64,000 nt of DNA from Herbaspirillum sp. meg3 (GTDB taxonomy: Bacteria > Pseudomonadota > Gammaproteobacteria > Burkholderiales > Burkholderiaceae_D). The notes beneath the pieces are model-generated. The model had not been told where the DNA came from. It saw only the letters and a list, made by a program, of their open reading frames with translations, and did not search any database. Numbering within the stretch: position 1 is the first letter of the stretch; each line of letters opens with the position of its first letter. This document shows positions 1 to 10,200 of this stretch, piece after piece. The stretch is taken from NCBI RefSeq assembly GCF_002257565.1, contig NZ_CP022736.1:2604001-2668000 (forward strand), read 5' to 3'. The position numbers were made by a program, and so were the translations under genes.

Positions 1-361
1 AGGAAACGTAGCCACCGTTCTGAGCAACCAGCAGGCCGGCATGGGCCAGTTCGCGTGCGGTCCCGTCAGGCAAGACAACCTCGATCATGCGCACTTGTGG
101 TTCATGCATCAGAATCATCTGCAATACCGCCAGCAGGTCGTCGTAGCCGGATGCATCGGTGGAAATGCGCCAGTCCGCGTTTGCCACGGCTAGCGGATCG
201 GATGATTTTGGTGACGTTGCTGCACCGCGTTGCCACTGCCAGCGCGAGCGTTCCCGGTGTTCATCATCGCAAACGCTGAGTTGATCGGCTTCGCAATAGA
301 CGAACAAGGGCGTCCCACGCACGCACAGCGGTGTGGCATAAACAGGTAGTGGACGATTCAA
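1..361 (-). CDS. Unknown protein, N-terminal part (runs off the left edge)
   Basis: The minus strand reads open from a TTG at 361-359, preceded by AGGAG five bases upstream, to the window edge, giving about 120 residues. The product begins LNRPLPVYATPLCVRGTPLF and has no recognisable catalytic motif, signal peptide or membrane segment in the part present. It diverges from the PvdE-type exporter, and the 260-bp gap between them carries a Fur-box-like sequence. A role in an iron-regulated, possibly siderophore, locus is therefore plausible, but this is inferred from position only. The gene is cut by the window edge, so its length and family are unknown. The plus-strand frame over the same DNA (55-279) looks like a shadow. 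Confidence 0.5.
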   Translation of the reverse strand, partial: MNRPLPVYATPLCVRGTPLFVYCEADQLSVCDDEHRERSRWQWQRGAATSPKSSDPLAVANADWRISTDASGYDDLLAVLQMILMHEPQVRMIEVVLPDGTARELAHAGLLVAQNGGYVS

Positions 362-463
362 TACAACTCCTGAGTGAATTCCGGACAAATATTCCGACAA
401 ATGCGGCAAAGGTATTTCAGCCCTTGGTTTCGCAAGGCAAATGTCGCTCTCCCTTCTTTGACG

Positions 464-484
464 AATGAGAAGTATTTTTATTTA
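464..484. promoter_or_regulatory. Fur-box-like operator
   Basis: The sequence AATGAGAAGTATTTTTATTT resembles betaproteobacterial Fur boxes of the form AATGAGAATTATTATTATT. It lies between the divergent partial gene and the PvdE-type exporter, about 100 bp from one start and 120-160 bp from the other, so one site could serve both. The match is by eye. Confidence 0.45.
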
Positions 485-624
485 CAAAAATCTATCAAGA
501 CCCGTACCGGAGCTGGTTTGCGGCTTTCATGGCTGATCTGAAACCGTCGCCAGGAGGCCTTGCGGCTTAAATTGGCGGCTACTTGATTCGTCTGATAAGG
601 AGACTTCCTTTATTTGGCGAACGC

Positions 625-2307
625 ATGCTTAACTATCTATTAAGACAATCCTGGCGCTTCCTGTTGCTGGCAGCAGGGGCGAGCATTACGCGCGGTGTGT
701 GCAGCGTGCTGATGGTGATTCAGATCAATGCCGCGCTGTCGGCCGATGCTGCAGCGCGCGCCCAGGCGGCCTGGTGGTTTGCCGCGACCGTGGTGACGCT
801 GATGCTGAGTCACATGGCGTCAAACATCCTGTTCGAACGACTCAATCAGCGGGCGCAGGCGGATATGCGGCGCTATATTTCCGCTCGCGTGATTAGTGCG
901 GATTATCGTCATATCGAACGCATCGGCGCAGCGCGTATCCAGTCCGCACTGACCGAGCACAGCGCCAAGGTCGCGGAATTCTTTGTCGGCTTGCCGGCCA
1001 TCCTGACCAACTCGGTGGTCGTGATCGGCTGTCTGATCTATATGCTGCTGCTGTCCTGGCAAGTATTTCTGGTGGCGCTGGCCGTCTTGGGGCTGGGTTC
1101 GCTGGGCTACCATCTGGCGCATCTGAAGGCGATCCGCTATCTGGAACGCGCAGCCAAGGAGCAAGACGTCATGTTCGGTCATTTTCAGGGAATGACGGCC
1201 GGTGCCAAGGAATTGCGCCTGCATCGCAAAAAACGCCAGCTATTTGAGCGCGACTTGTTGCATGTGGCGATTGAAAACGTGCGCAGCCTGAGGACGCGTG
1301 GCATGTCGATTTTTACCGCATCGGCCAGTTGGGGCAACTTCCTGATATTTGCATTCATCGGCCTGGTGCTGTTCTTTCTGGTTAGTGATGCGCCCTCGGA
1401 ACGCGCGGTGATGAGCGGTTTTGCACTGGTGTTCGTCTATATCGTCACGCCTCTTGAAGTGTTGCTGATGAATATCCCACGCGCCAATCTGGCACGCGTA
1501 GCTGCGGCGCGCATCGATGCCGTCACACAGGATATGTCCAGCAGCGAACCACCCGCGGCAGAAGCGCAGGCCGGTACCTTGGAGAGTCTGGTTCTGCGTA
1601 ACGTGACACATCGTTATTATCGCGAATGCAGCGACGGTTTCTTCCTGCTCGGGCCGATCCGGCTTAGCTTCGTTCCCGGCGAGGTAACGTTCCTGGTCGG
1701 CGGCAACGGCAGCGGCAAAACCACGTTGGCCAAACTGCTGGTCGGACTCTACGTGCCACAGGAGGGGGAAATCGTCTGGAACGGCAATGTGGTTGACGAT
1801 GCCGGACGTGACGCCTACCGCCAATTATTCTCGACGGTGTTTTCTGATTTTCATCTGTTCGATCAGTTGCTGGAAAGTGATCGCCCCAATCTGGATGCCG
1901 ATGCCAATCGCTTGTTGGAGAAATTGCAGTTGCAGCATCTGGTGCAGGTCAAGGACGGTGCGTTTACGACTCGAGCGTTGTCGCAAGGACAGCGCAAGCG
2001 TCTGGCACTGGTGGTAGCTGCTCTGGAAGATAGGCCGTTCATGGTGTTCGACGAGTGGGCGGCTGATCAGGACCCATTGTTCAAGGACGTGTTCTACCGC
2101 ACGATCTTGCCCGAACTGAAGGCGCAGGGTAAGGCAGTGCTGGTAATCTCACACGATGACAAATACTTTGACCTTGCTGACCGCGTGTTGTCGCTCCAGA
2201 ACGGTCAGCTGTCGGCATCCGGACAGGCACCGGAGGAACACAACGCGACGCAAGTGGTGAACATTGAATCGACGCGACAGCAGAATCTGGCGCCACAGGT
2301 CGCCTGA
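625..2307 (+). CDS. Cyclic-peptide/siderophore exporter, PvdE/SyrD-type ABC transporter
   Basis: This is a fused half-transporter with an ABC transmembrane domain (about residues 1-300) followed by an ATPase domain. The Walker A reads GGNGSGKTT, the signature LSQGQRKRLAL, and the Walker B region MVFDEWAADQDP, with an H-loop in SHDDKYF. The DEWAADQDP stretch and the compact size are typical of PvdE/SyrD exporters, which move non-ribosomal peptides or siderophore precursors across the inner membrane. The frame stays open upstream to a TTG at 583. I prefer ATG 625, because TTG 583 has no close ribosome-binding site and MLNYLLRQSW fits the usual N-terminus, but AAGGAG at 598-603 is too far from 625 to settle it. 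The Fur-like site upstream suggests iron control. A paralogue lies at 31424-33070. Confidence 0.85.
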   Translation: MLNYLLRQSWRFLLLAAGASITRGVCSVLMVIQINAALSADAAARAQAAWWFAATVVTLMLSHMASNILFERLNQRAQADMRRYISARVISADYRHIERIGAARIQSALTEHSAKVAEFFVGLPAILTNSVVVIGCLIYMLLLSWQVFLVALAVLGLGSLGYHLAHLKAIRYLERAAKEQDVMFGHFQGMTAGAKELRLHRKKRQLFERDLLHVAIENVRSLRTRGMSIFTASASWGNFLIFAFIGLVLFFLVSDAPSERAVMSGFALVFVYIVTPLEVLLMNIPRANLARVAAARIDAVTQDMSSSEPPAAEAQAGTLESLVLRNVTHRYYRECSDGFFLLGPIRLSFVPGEVTFLVGGNGSGKTTLAKLLVGLYVPQEGEIVWNGNVVDDAGRDAYRQLFSTVFSDFHLFDQLLESDRPNLDADANRLLEKLQLQHLVQVKDGAFTTRALSQGQRKRLALVVAALEDRPFMVFDEWAADQDPLFKDVFYRTILPELKAQGKAVLVISHDDKYFDLADRVLSLQNGQLSASGQAPEEHNATQVVNIESTRQQNLAPQVA

Positions 2308-2329
2308 CGGCTATTAAGAGATCGACATA

Positions 2330-2379
2330 GAAGGCGCTTGATGACAGCCAAGTTAGTTCTGGCTGTATTGAGCGTCTTC
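2330..2379 (+). terminator. Hairpin after the first exporter gene
   Basis: The arms GAAGGCGCTTGATGACAGCCA and TGGCTGTATTGAGCGTCTTC pair almost completely around a 9-nt loop, 23 bp past the stop codon. There is no strong T-run after it, so intrinsic termination is uncertain. Confidence 0.45.
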
Positions 2380-3247
2380 CATTAGCGTTTTAGTCAGGCG
2401 ATACATTCGCGCTGAAATCGAAATAGCAAAAAAGGGACGTGCCTGTTCCAGCGCGCGTATGACGGCGCTCAGTTCTGGGAAGCGCGCAGCAGGATAAGGC
2501 TCGGCACCGCACGGATAAGATTTTACGAGTCCCCAATGTCATATGTTCATGTTTCTCAAGGCAGCTGATTCTCAAAGGTGAGTTTTATAAGTCAGCTCAC
2601 TTTGTTCACGCCGGTAGACAGTTCCACGAATCAAGCTGAACATAGTCACAGTTTTCGTCATCCCCACCCAGCCTACCGAAACATGCCAACTTGAGTATTT
2701 AGTGCTCAATTGATGCCGCCAAGCTTTTAATCATCTACTGTCCCGCAGGTTCTAAGTAGTCGTCAGTTCTACGTGCGCCAAATATCGGATGTTTGCCGTA
2801 TCTCTCGCAGACATTGAGTCCGGCCTTTCCGACCGCTCCTGACAGGACGTAACGGCGCAGGCATTCCAGCCGAAATAAATAAAATTGCCTTGCAGTAATT
2901 TTTGCATCGCTTCCCGTGCTGCGATACCGCTTGCCGAATGAATATGCATTTCATTGCGGCGCGGCAATCAGGATATATTTTGAAAAAGTGAGACAAGAAG
3001 TCAATTCTTTTGGCGATTCAGTGGCACTATTGCGTGCAGAAAATACCCTCATTTTTGCGGGGACAAATTAAGTATTCAACGGTGTCGGCACGCCTCATGA
3101 TGAGCGCGGACGATGGTTCGTTGAGTCGTAAAGAATAAAGGCAACATCAAATCACCCTTGCAGATGAGGCTTTGCTTGTTAATCGGATTGTTTGCCGGAA
3201 TCAACAAGCTTGCCGATGTTAGGTCGGGAATGCTCAGGGGGAGCGGG
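2380..3247. other. Long intergenic region before the NRPS-PKS cluster
   Basis: About 870 bp with no credible gene. It contains two dyads: GTGAG-N13-CTCAC at 2578-2600 and AATGAA-N7-TTCATT at 2937-2955. It is visibly AT-richer than its flanks and is the likely site of the cluster promoter, but no -35/-10 pair stands out. Confidence 0.5.
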
Positions 3248-6200
3248 ATGCTGGATAACACTATGATTGCCGCGCTCAGAACGCGGCTGCTGGCAGTGCC
3301 GACGGTCTCGGTCGTCCATCTCGTCGCAGCAGCGGCGAAGGGGGAGGCGGAGGCGGGTATTGGCCTGGTCGCCTATGTCGTTGGCGGTCAACGCAAGACT
3401 TTGGACGCCGCCATTGCGGACTCAGGATATCCGGAACCGGTAGCGCTGGTGCGCGCGTACGCTTTGCCGTTGCGGCCCGACGGCTGCGTGGATGACCATG
3501 CCTTGGCCGCATTGCCGGCCTGGGTCGAGACTTCATTGCCGCCGACTGCCGTCTATCGGCCGATTGTGCCGTTGCGGCCGCGCATCCATTTGGCTGATCT
3601 CCTTCCGGATCATCCTTTGCTGGCTCCCACTTTGCAGGAAACACTGCTTTCCCGGACGCCGGTGAGCGCTGCTGCCGGCAAGCCGGCGGTGTCCCGCCTC
3701 AGACCGCTTCCTGCGCAGCCGCAAATGCCGGCCAATCTGGCCGAAGCATTGGAGCGCGCCGCGCAGCATCCTGAACTCGGCATCGTCCATGTCGCCGCCG
3801 ATATGAGTGAAATTCAGGTCAGCTATGCCGAATTGTTCGATCAGGCGCGACGGATGCTGGGCGGCTTGCGCATACACGGCGTTCGCAGCGGCGATGTAGT
3901 TCTTGTCGACGCGACAGACAGCCGCAGCCTGCTGCCGCTGTTCTGGGGCTGCATACTCGGCTCCATGGTGCCGGCACCGTTCAAGCTTGCGGCTGCAGCA
4001 GCGGGAGGTGCATCTGTCAAGCGCTTGCGCGACTCCTGGGAAGTGCTGGGACGGCCGTTCATTGCCGCCGATCCTGCGAGCTTGCAAGCGCTGGCGCCGC
4101 TGGGCGCGGATGCGCTGAGCGGAATGACCCTGCTCGATACGTCTGAACTTTGTCGCGCCGAAAGTGCAATCCCTTCGCCGGCAAGCGATCTGCAAGCCTT
4201 GTCCATGGTGTTCATGACCTCGGGAAGCACCGGTCTTCCCAAGGGGGTCATGCTGAGCCAGGCCAATGTACTGGCGATGATCGGCGGCACAGCCGAACGC
4301 GGCGCCGCGCTGACGCCCGGCGCGACGACCATGAACTGGATGCCGCTAGACCATGTCGGCGGCCTGGGCTTCTTGTCGATCTTGCCGCTGGTGCTCGGCA
4401 TGAACCAGATACAGGTCGACACCGCCACGGTGCTGGAAGCGCCCGTACGCTGGCTGGAGCTGGCGCATCGGCATCGGGTCTGCATGGTCTGGACGCCCAA
4501 CTTTGCGTTCGAGCTGTTGCTGCAGGCGGCGGCTGCGCCCGGCGCGACACGTGACTGGGATTTATCGAGCCTGCGCATGATCCTTAACGGCGGTGAGGCA
4601 GTTTCCGACAGCATTCTGACGGCTTTCGCCTCCCGTTTTGCGGAGAACAAATTACCCTCCGGCGCAATCTGGCCATCTTTCGGCATGACGGAAACCGTCA
4701 GCGGATTCTGCATGTCGCAGTGGGCACCGGGCAACGGCGAGGTGGTTTCCCTCGGCCTGCCGATCTGCGGTGCCGCGCATCGCATCGTCGACCAGCATGG
4801 CGAGGTGGTCCCGGAGGGCGTCATCGGCGCCGTCGAGCTGTCCGGCGACTCCTTGTTCATGGGATATTTCGGCCGCGATGACCTCACGGCCGAAGCGATG
4901 CACGGCAACTGGTTCCGCTCCGGCGACATGGGCATCATCCGCAATGACGAGCTCTTCGTAGTCGGGCGCATCAAGGAAATGATCATCGTCAACGGCGCCA
5001 ATTTCTACAGCAGCGAAATTGAGGAAGTTGTGGCGCAGACAGAGGGCGTGGAGCGCATCAGCATCGCGGCTGTCGGTGTACGCGCGCCGGCTGCAAGAAC
5101 GGATCAGTTGGCCTTGTTTTTCCATGTTTCCGGCGTTTCAGATATTGCCGCTGTGCGCGATGACGCTCTCAGGCGCGTCATGCAAGACATGCGCATGCGC
5201 CTGGGGAAGCAGCTGTCGCTGATGCCGGCGTATTTCATCCATGTGCCGGCCGATCGCCTGCCGCGTACCAATTCCGGCAAGGTGCAGCGGATAGAACTCA
5301 AGCGCCGGCTGGAAGCCGGTGTTTTCGATACTGAGATCAAGCACGCTGCCTGCCTGCTGGAGGCTGCCGGCACCATTCCCCGCTGGTTCTCCGAACCGTT
5401 CTGGAAAGCTTGCCCGATCGCTGTCCCGGCAGGCGAGTCTGTCCACGGACAACGCATCGCCGTACTGGGAGACGCCTCCGCCGGCGATACCGCGATCCGG
5501 GCAGCGCTCGCGCAAGCGGCCGACGATATCGACTGGAAGCCGTTCGTGCTGGATGAAGAAACCGATCCGTTGCCTTCCCTGAACCGTTTTTTCAACGAGA
5601 TGGCGCAGCAGGGATTGCCTGACATCATTCTTGTATTACCCGGCTGGGCGCGCTTGCCCCGGCTGCTGTCGTTATGCCAGGCGCTGGCGGCGACCGCGCG
5701 AGGCAACCGGCCTGGAAGGCTGATCGTATGCGGCGGCGCTGATACTGCTGATGCCACCAGGCACGCTGCAGCCGCCGCTTTTTTGCGGACGGCGGCAGCG
5801 GAAATCGAGGGTGTGCATTGCGTGCATATCCAGTTTTCAGGCAAAGACCTCAGCAACGATGCCGGCATGATTCTCGACGACCTGCGCAAGCGCACGCGCG
5901 AAACCGAACTGGCCTATATCAACGGCGCGCGCCACCTGCGACGCTGGCGCAACGTCGAATTGATCAAGGTTGATCGCCCGGCACTGCGCTCCGGAGGCCT
6001 GTATCTGATCAGTGGCGGACTCGGCGGTGTCGGCTTGTTGCTGGCGCGGCATCTGCTCGATCGTCACGATGCAAGATTATTGATTGTCGGCCGTAGCGCG
6101 CTTGCACAGCTCGACACCGCGCGCGTGACGGCGCTGCAGGAGCTGGAACGTAGCGGCCGGGTGCTGTACGTCAGCGCCGATGTGGCCGACGCCGCGGCTT

Positions 6201-7240
6201 TGCACACCGCCGTAGCGCGGGCGCGAACGCTTTGGCAGTGCGGACTGGACGGCGTATTGCATCTGGCGGGGGAGGGCCGGCAGACCGAATTGAGCCGCGA
6301 AACGGCAGCAGCGCTAACGCAGACGATGCATGCGAAAGTTGCCGGCAGTCTAGCCTTGCAGGCGCTGGCCGAAGCGCATCCCGGTGCGTGGCTGGTTCTG
6401 GTCGGCTCCGTAGCCGGCATGGTCGCGGGCCGGCAGGACGCCGCCTACGCCGCCGCGAACGCCTGGCAAGCGGCGATGGCCGAGCAGCTGACCGCGTCCG
6501 GCAATACGCGCTGCCGTTACCTAGGATTTTCATCCTGGCGCCATACCGGCATGAGCAAAGACGGTGCGCCGGTATCGACGGTGGAAGCAGCAGGGTATTT
6601 TTCTCTGGAACCGGACTATGCCGTCGCCAGCTTCGACATTGCGCTATCGGCTGCCGTGCCGGTGCTGGCGATCGGTCTCGACCTGCAGCATCCGCGCCAC
6701 GCAGGATTGCAAGATGCGGCCATTGCGGTGGACGAAGCGCTGGTCTTTGAAACAGGCGGCGCTTCGCAAGGCCCCGTGATGTTGCGCGACCACTTCGGCC
6801 GCTGCCTGCCGGTCGCGGTGCTGAAGGTAGACGCAATACCGCGCACCGAATCGGGCAGCGTTGATCGCGAACAGCTGACCCGGATAGCAGGCGGATTCTT
6901 GCAGCCGGGCCGGCCGGGCAGCGAATTCGAGCGCTACATGGCGCAGTTGTGGAAGCAGATCCTCGAGCTGTCCACATGCGGCGTGCACGACGACTTTTTC
7001 GCACTGGGCGGCAATTCACTGCGCGCAGCGCAAATCGCAGCGGTCACGCGTGAACGTTTCCGTCTCGATGTGGGGATGCCCGATCTGCTGCAAAACCCCA
7101 CCGTGGCAGGATTCTGCGCCCACGTGCGGCGTGGCGAAAGCAAGCCGGGAATCACCGAAGCCATCGCTCGCCGCTGGCTGGAAATAGAACAAATGACACC
7201 CGAACAAAAAGCGGCACGTGTTGCTGCGAGGACTGTATGA
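3248..7240 (+). CDS. Loading megasynthase: acyl-AMP ligase-ketoreductase-carrier protein (AL-KR-T)
   Basis: This protein of about 1330 residues should start the NRPS-PKS chain. An N-terminal stretch (about 5-110) resembles an adenylation C-terminal subdomain, ending in an LPLRPDGCVDD-type motif. The ligase core follows with TSGSTGLPKG (Thr324), WMPLDHVGG (Trp364), PVRWLELAHRHRV, and SFGMTE. The PVRWLE/PNFAFELL pattern is like fatty acyl-AMP ligases rather than amino-acid A domains. A KR domain has ISGGLGGVG (about 921) and AYAAAN (Tyr1067). After it a second A-subdomain-like piece ends IPRTESGSVDREQL, then a T domain with GGNS (Ser1257). ATG 3248 is chosen because AGGGGGAG sits four bases upstream; the frame is open from 3158. 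The stop overlaps the next start (ATGA). By analogy with PksJ of bacillaene, the KR may reduce an alpha-keto acid held on the T domain; this is inference. Confidence 0.88.
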   Translation: MLDNTMIAALRTRLLAVPTVSVVHLVAAAAKGEAEAGIGLVAYVVGGQRKTLDAAIADSGYPEPVALVRAYALPLRPDGCVDDHALAALPAWVETSLPPTAVYRPIVPLRPRIHLADLLPDHPLLAPTLQETLLSRTPVSAAAGKPAVSRLRPLPAQPQMPANLAEALERAAQHPELGIVHVAADMSEIQVSYAELFDQARRMLGGLRIHGVRSGDVVLVDATDSRSLLPLFWGCILGSMVPAPFKLAAAAAGGASVKRLRDSWEVLGRPFIAADPASLQALAPLGADALSGMTLLDTSELCRAESAIPSPASDLQALSMVFMTSGSTGLPKGVMLSQANVLAMIGGTAERGAALTPGATTMNWMPLDHVGGLGFLSILPLVLGMNQIQVDTATVLEAPVRWLELAHRHRVCMVWTPNFAFELLLQAAAAPGATRDWDLSSLRMILNGGEAVSDSILTAFASRFAENKLPSGAIWPSFGMTETVSGFCMSQWAPGNGEVVSLGLPICGAAHRIVDQHGEVVPEGVIGAVELSGDSLFMGYFGRDDLTAEAMHGNWFRSGDMGIIRNDELFVVGRIKEMIIVNGANFYSSEIEEVVAQTEGVERISIAAVGVRAPAARTDQLALFFHVSGVSDIAAVRDDALRRVMQDMRMRLGKQLSLMPAYFIHVPADRLPRTNSGKVQRIELKRRLEAGVFDTEIKHAACLLEAAGTIPRWFSEPFWKACPIAVPAGESVHGQRIAVLGDASAGDTAIRAALAQAADDIDWKPFVLDEETDPLPSLNRFFNEMAQQGLPDIILVLPGWARLPRLLSLCQALAATARGNRPGRLIVCGGADTADATRHAAAAAFLRTAAAEIEGVHCVHIQFSGKDLSNDAGMILDDLRKRTRETELAYINGARHLRRWRNVELIKVDRPALRSGGLYLISGGLGGVGLLLARHLLDRHDARLLIVGRSALAQLDTARVTALQELERSGRVLYVSADVADAAALHTAVARARTLWQCGLDGVLHLAGEGRQTELSRETAAALTQTMHAKVAGSLALQALAEAHPGAWLVLVGSVAGMVAGRQDAAYAAANAWQAAMAEQLTASGNTRCRYLGFSSWRHTGMSKDGAPVSTVEAAGYFSLEPDYAVASFDIALSAAVPVLAIGLDLQHPRHAGLQDAAIAVDEALVFETGGASQGPVMLRDHFGRCLPVAVLKVDAIPRTESGSVDREQLTRIAGGFLQPGRPGSEFERYMAQLWKQILELSTCGVHDDFFALGGNSLRAAQIAAVTRERFRLDVGMPDLLQNPTVAGFCAHVRRGESKPGITEAIARRWLEIEQMTPEQKAARVAARTV

Positions 7241-10200
7241 CAACACCTGAAATGCCGGCGATGGAGACTGGATTGGATGCAGCCCTGGATGCAGCGCTGC
7301 TGGCCGATCTATTGGCCGAAGATGGTTTCGAACTGCCGTCGGAAGAGCCCACAATCCCTCGCCGCGCGGCGTCGGCGCGCGTGCTGGCGACGCCTGCTCA
7401 GCAACGGCTGTGGACGGTTGAACGCATCGACGGCGTGACCGGAGAATTCAACCTGGGCATGGATATCCGTTTCAATGCCCCGATCAACGTCGCCGCGCTG
7501 GAACGTGCTCTGCTGGCGCTGCTGCAACGTCACGAGGGCTTGCGCGTCGGCTTTTTCGAGCAGGATGACGGCATCATCGGGCAGACCTTCACGCAAGTCG
7601 ACAGCTTCTCCCTGACGCAGCAGACCATGCCAGCAGCGTCATGGCCGTCTTTCTTGCGCGAGGCTGTTGCACAGCCTTTCGACCTCGCTGCCGACCTGCT
7701 GCTGCGAGCGCAACTTCTGCATGACGACGATAGCAAGGGCGGAGGTGGAGGCGAGGAGTGCGCCTTGCTATTGACCTTCCATCACAGCATCATCGATATG
7801 TGGTCGGGACATCTGCTGTTGCGCGATCTGGTGACGCTGTATGCGCGCGAACTCGGCCAGGTCGATGAAACGGCGGCGCTGCCCGAGCCGGTGCAGTTCG
7901 GCGACTATGCGGCGTGGCTGCGCGAGCCGCAGCAAGTCGCCGCGCGCGAAAAATTGCACGGCTACTGGAAGACGCGGCTGGCGCAGTTGCCGGTAGCACT
8001 TGAATTGCCGTTTTCAGGACAGCGTGGACAAGCCGGCGCGACATTGTGCGAACGTATCCCGGTGGTCTTGCCGGCGCCGCTGACGGCCACCATCAAACGC
8101 TTTGCCGACACCTCAGGAACCACGCCCTTCGTGGTGGTCCTGGCGGCGTTCCATGCCGTGCTGGCGCGTTATTCCGGCATGGACGACATCGCCATCGGCG
8201 TTCCGGTCGTCAACCGCCCGCAGCAGAAGGAGCAGGACGTTGTCGGTTTCCTGAGCGAGAACATGGTGTCGCGCAATCTCTCGGAGCGTACCCAAAGTTT
8301 CGGCAGCCTCACTGAACAGGTGCGCGATCACATGCTGGAAGACTTGCGTCATCAGGGACTGCCGTTCGACGAAGTCGTCAAACTCGTCAATCCGGAGCGC
8401 CGTACAGGACTTGCCCCGCTGTTCCAGGCCATGTTGGTGTTCCAGACGATGCCGCCGCTGCAGGCGCAAGCAGGTGCGGTGCGTGCGCACGCCGCATCCG
8501 TGCCGCTTCCTGCCGCCCGGGCGGACTTGCTGCTGGAACTGGAGGCCGGCGCAGAACATATCGAAGGCGGACTGGAGTATCGCCGCAACTTCATCGATCC
8601 GCAGGTCGCCGCCGCGATGGCGGCATCGATTGAAGTCCTGCTGGAAGCGGCGCTGACCGATCCGCAACTGCCGTTGTCGCAACTGCCGCTTCAACGCAGC
8701 GACGTGGCGCGCGAGATGCTGGCGCGCCTCAATCCGCCGTTGCCCTCATTGCCATCCTTGCCTGCTGCCGCACCGCGTACGCTGAGCGCCTGGTTTGCAG
8801 AACAGGCTGCAAGGACGCCGGACGCCGTGGCGCTGATCGATGCGGAAGGCAGGGGCGAAACTACCTATGCCGAACTTGACCGCCGTTCCGCCGCGCTGGC
8901 CGCGCATCTGGTGCAACTGGGCGTGGCTGCCGAAACGCCGGTCGCCATCTGTCTGCCTCGCTCGGTGGATTTGGCCATAGCCATCCTGGCGACTTTGCGC
9001 GCGGGCGGCGCCTTCGTCCCGATGGATCCGAATTTCCCCGCCGAGCGCCTGCGCTACATGCTCGACAGCAGCGGTGCGACGGTGTTGATGACGACAGGCT
9101 TGCCGGACTGGTTTGCCGCCGGCGTTCCCGCAGCACAGCAGCCCACGCTGGTCGATCCTTCACAGGCATTCCCGCAGGCAGCCGTGCCGCCGGATGTCAA
9201 TCGTCCCGACAGCCTCTTGTACATCCTCTACACCTCCGGCTCGACCGGTCGTCCGAAAGCGGTGATGGGCTTGCACCAGGGGGCGGTGAATCGTATCGCC
9301 TGGATGCTGGAGCGCTATCCCTTCGAACCGTTCGACCGCTATTGCCAGAAAACCACGCCGACCTTTGTCGACTTCGTCTGGGAACTGTTCGGGCCACTGC
9401 TGGGCGGCGTACCGTCCGTGATCTTGTCGGTAGCCCAGGTGCGTGATCCCCGGGCGCTCGCATCGGCGATGCAGCAGTACGGGGTTACGCGCCTGACGCT
9501 GGTGCCATCACTGCTGAAATCGCTGCTCGATCATGTCGCCGACGTCGGCCACGTGCTGGGCGGGCTGCGTCACTGCATCTGCAGCAGCGAGGCGTTTCCG
9601 GGCGACCTGGCGCGCCGTTTCCTAAGCCTGTTGCCGGATTGCCATCTGCTCAATCTCTACGGATCGTCTGAGGCGTCGGCAGATTCGACCTGCTACGACG
9701 TCGACACTGCCGAAGGACCGCAGGTGCAGATAGGCCGACCGATCCCCGGCAATCTGCTGGCGATTCTCGATCCGGCCGGTAACGTGCTGCCGGTGGGAGC
9801 GGCAGGAGAAATCATGATCGGCGGCATCGGCCTGGGGCGGGGCTATCTCAGTCTCAATGGCGGCGAGCCGCGCTTTGTCACCTTGCCCGCAGGCGTCGCC
9901 GGCGGTCGCGCGTTCCGTTCGGGAGACCTCGGGCGCTGGCGTCCCGATGGCGGCATCGATTACCTGGGGCGACTGGATCGTCAGGTGAAGATTCGCGGCG
10001 TGCGCATCGATCCCGAGGAAATCCGCGTCGCGCTGCGCAGGTGCCCCGGTGTGGTGGATGCCGTAGTCGTGGCGCGCGAGGTCGGTACTGACGGCAGCAG
10101 CGAACTGATACTGATGGCATATGTTGTCGCGAAAGAATCGGTGGAGCCGGCGTTGCGGCGACGCATCCAGGACATCTTGCCGATGGCCTTGCAGCCGTCC

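Noticed and set aside
2740..2757. CTACTGTCCCGCAGGTTC resembling a LuxR-type box
   Set aside because: Only CTG/CAG half-sites around a 5-bp centre match, and no luxR/luxI gene is in the window.
3023..3040. TGGCAC...TGCA resembling a sigma-54 promoter upstream of the NRPS-PKS cluster
   Set aside because: The GG-to-GC spacing is one base too long for a -24/-12 promoter.
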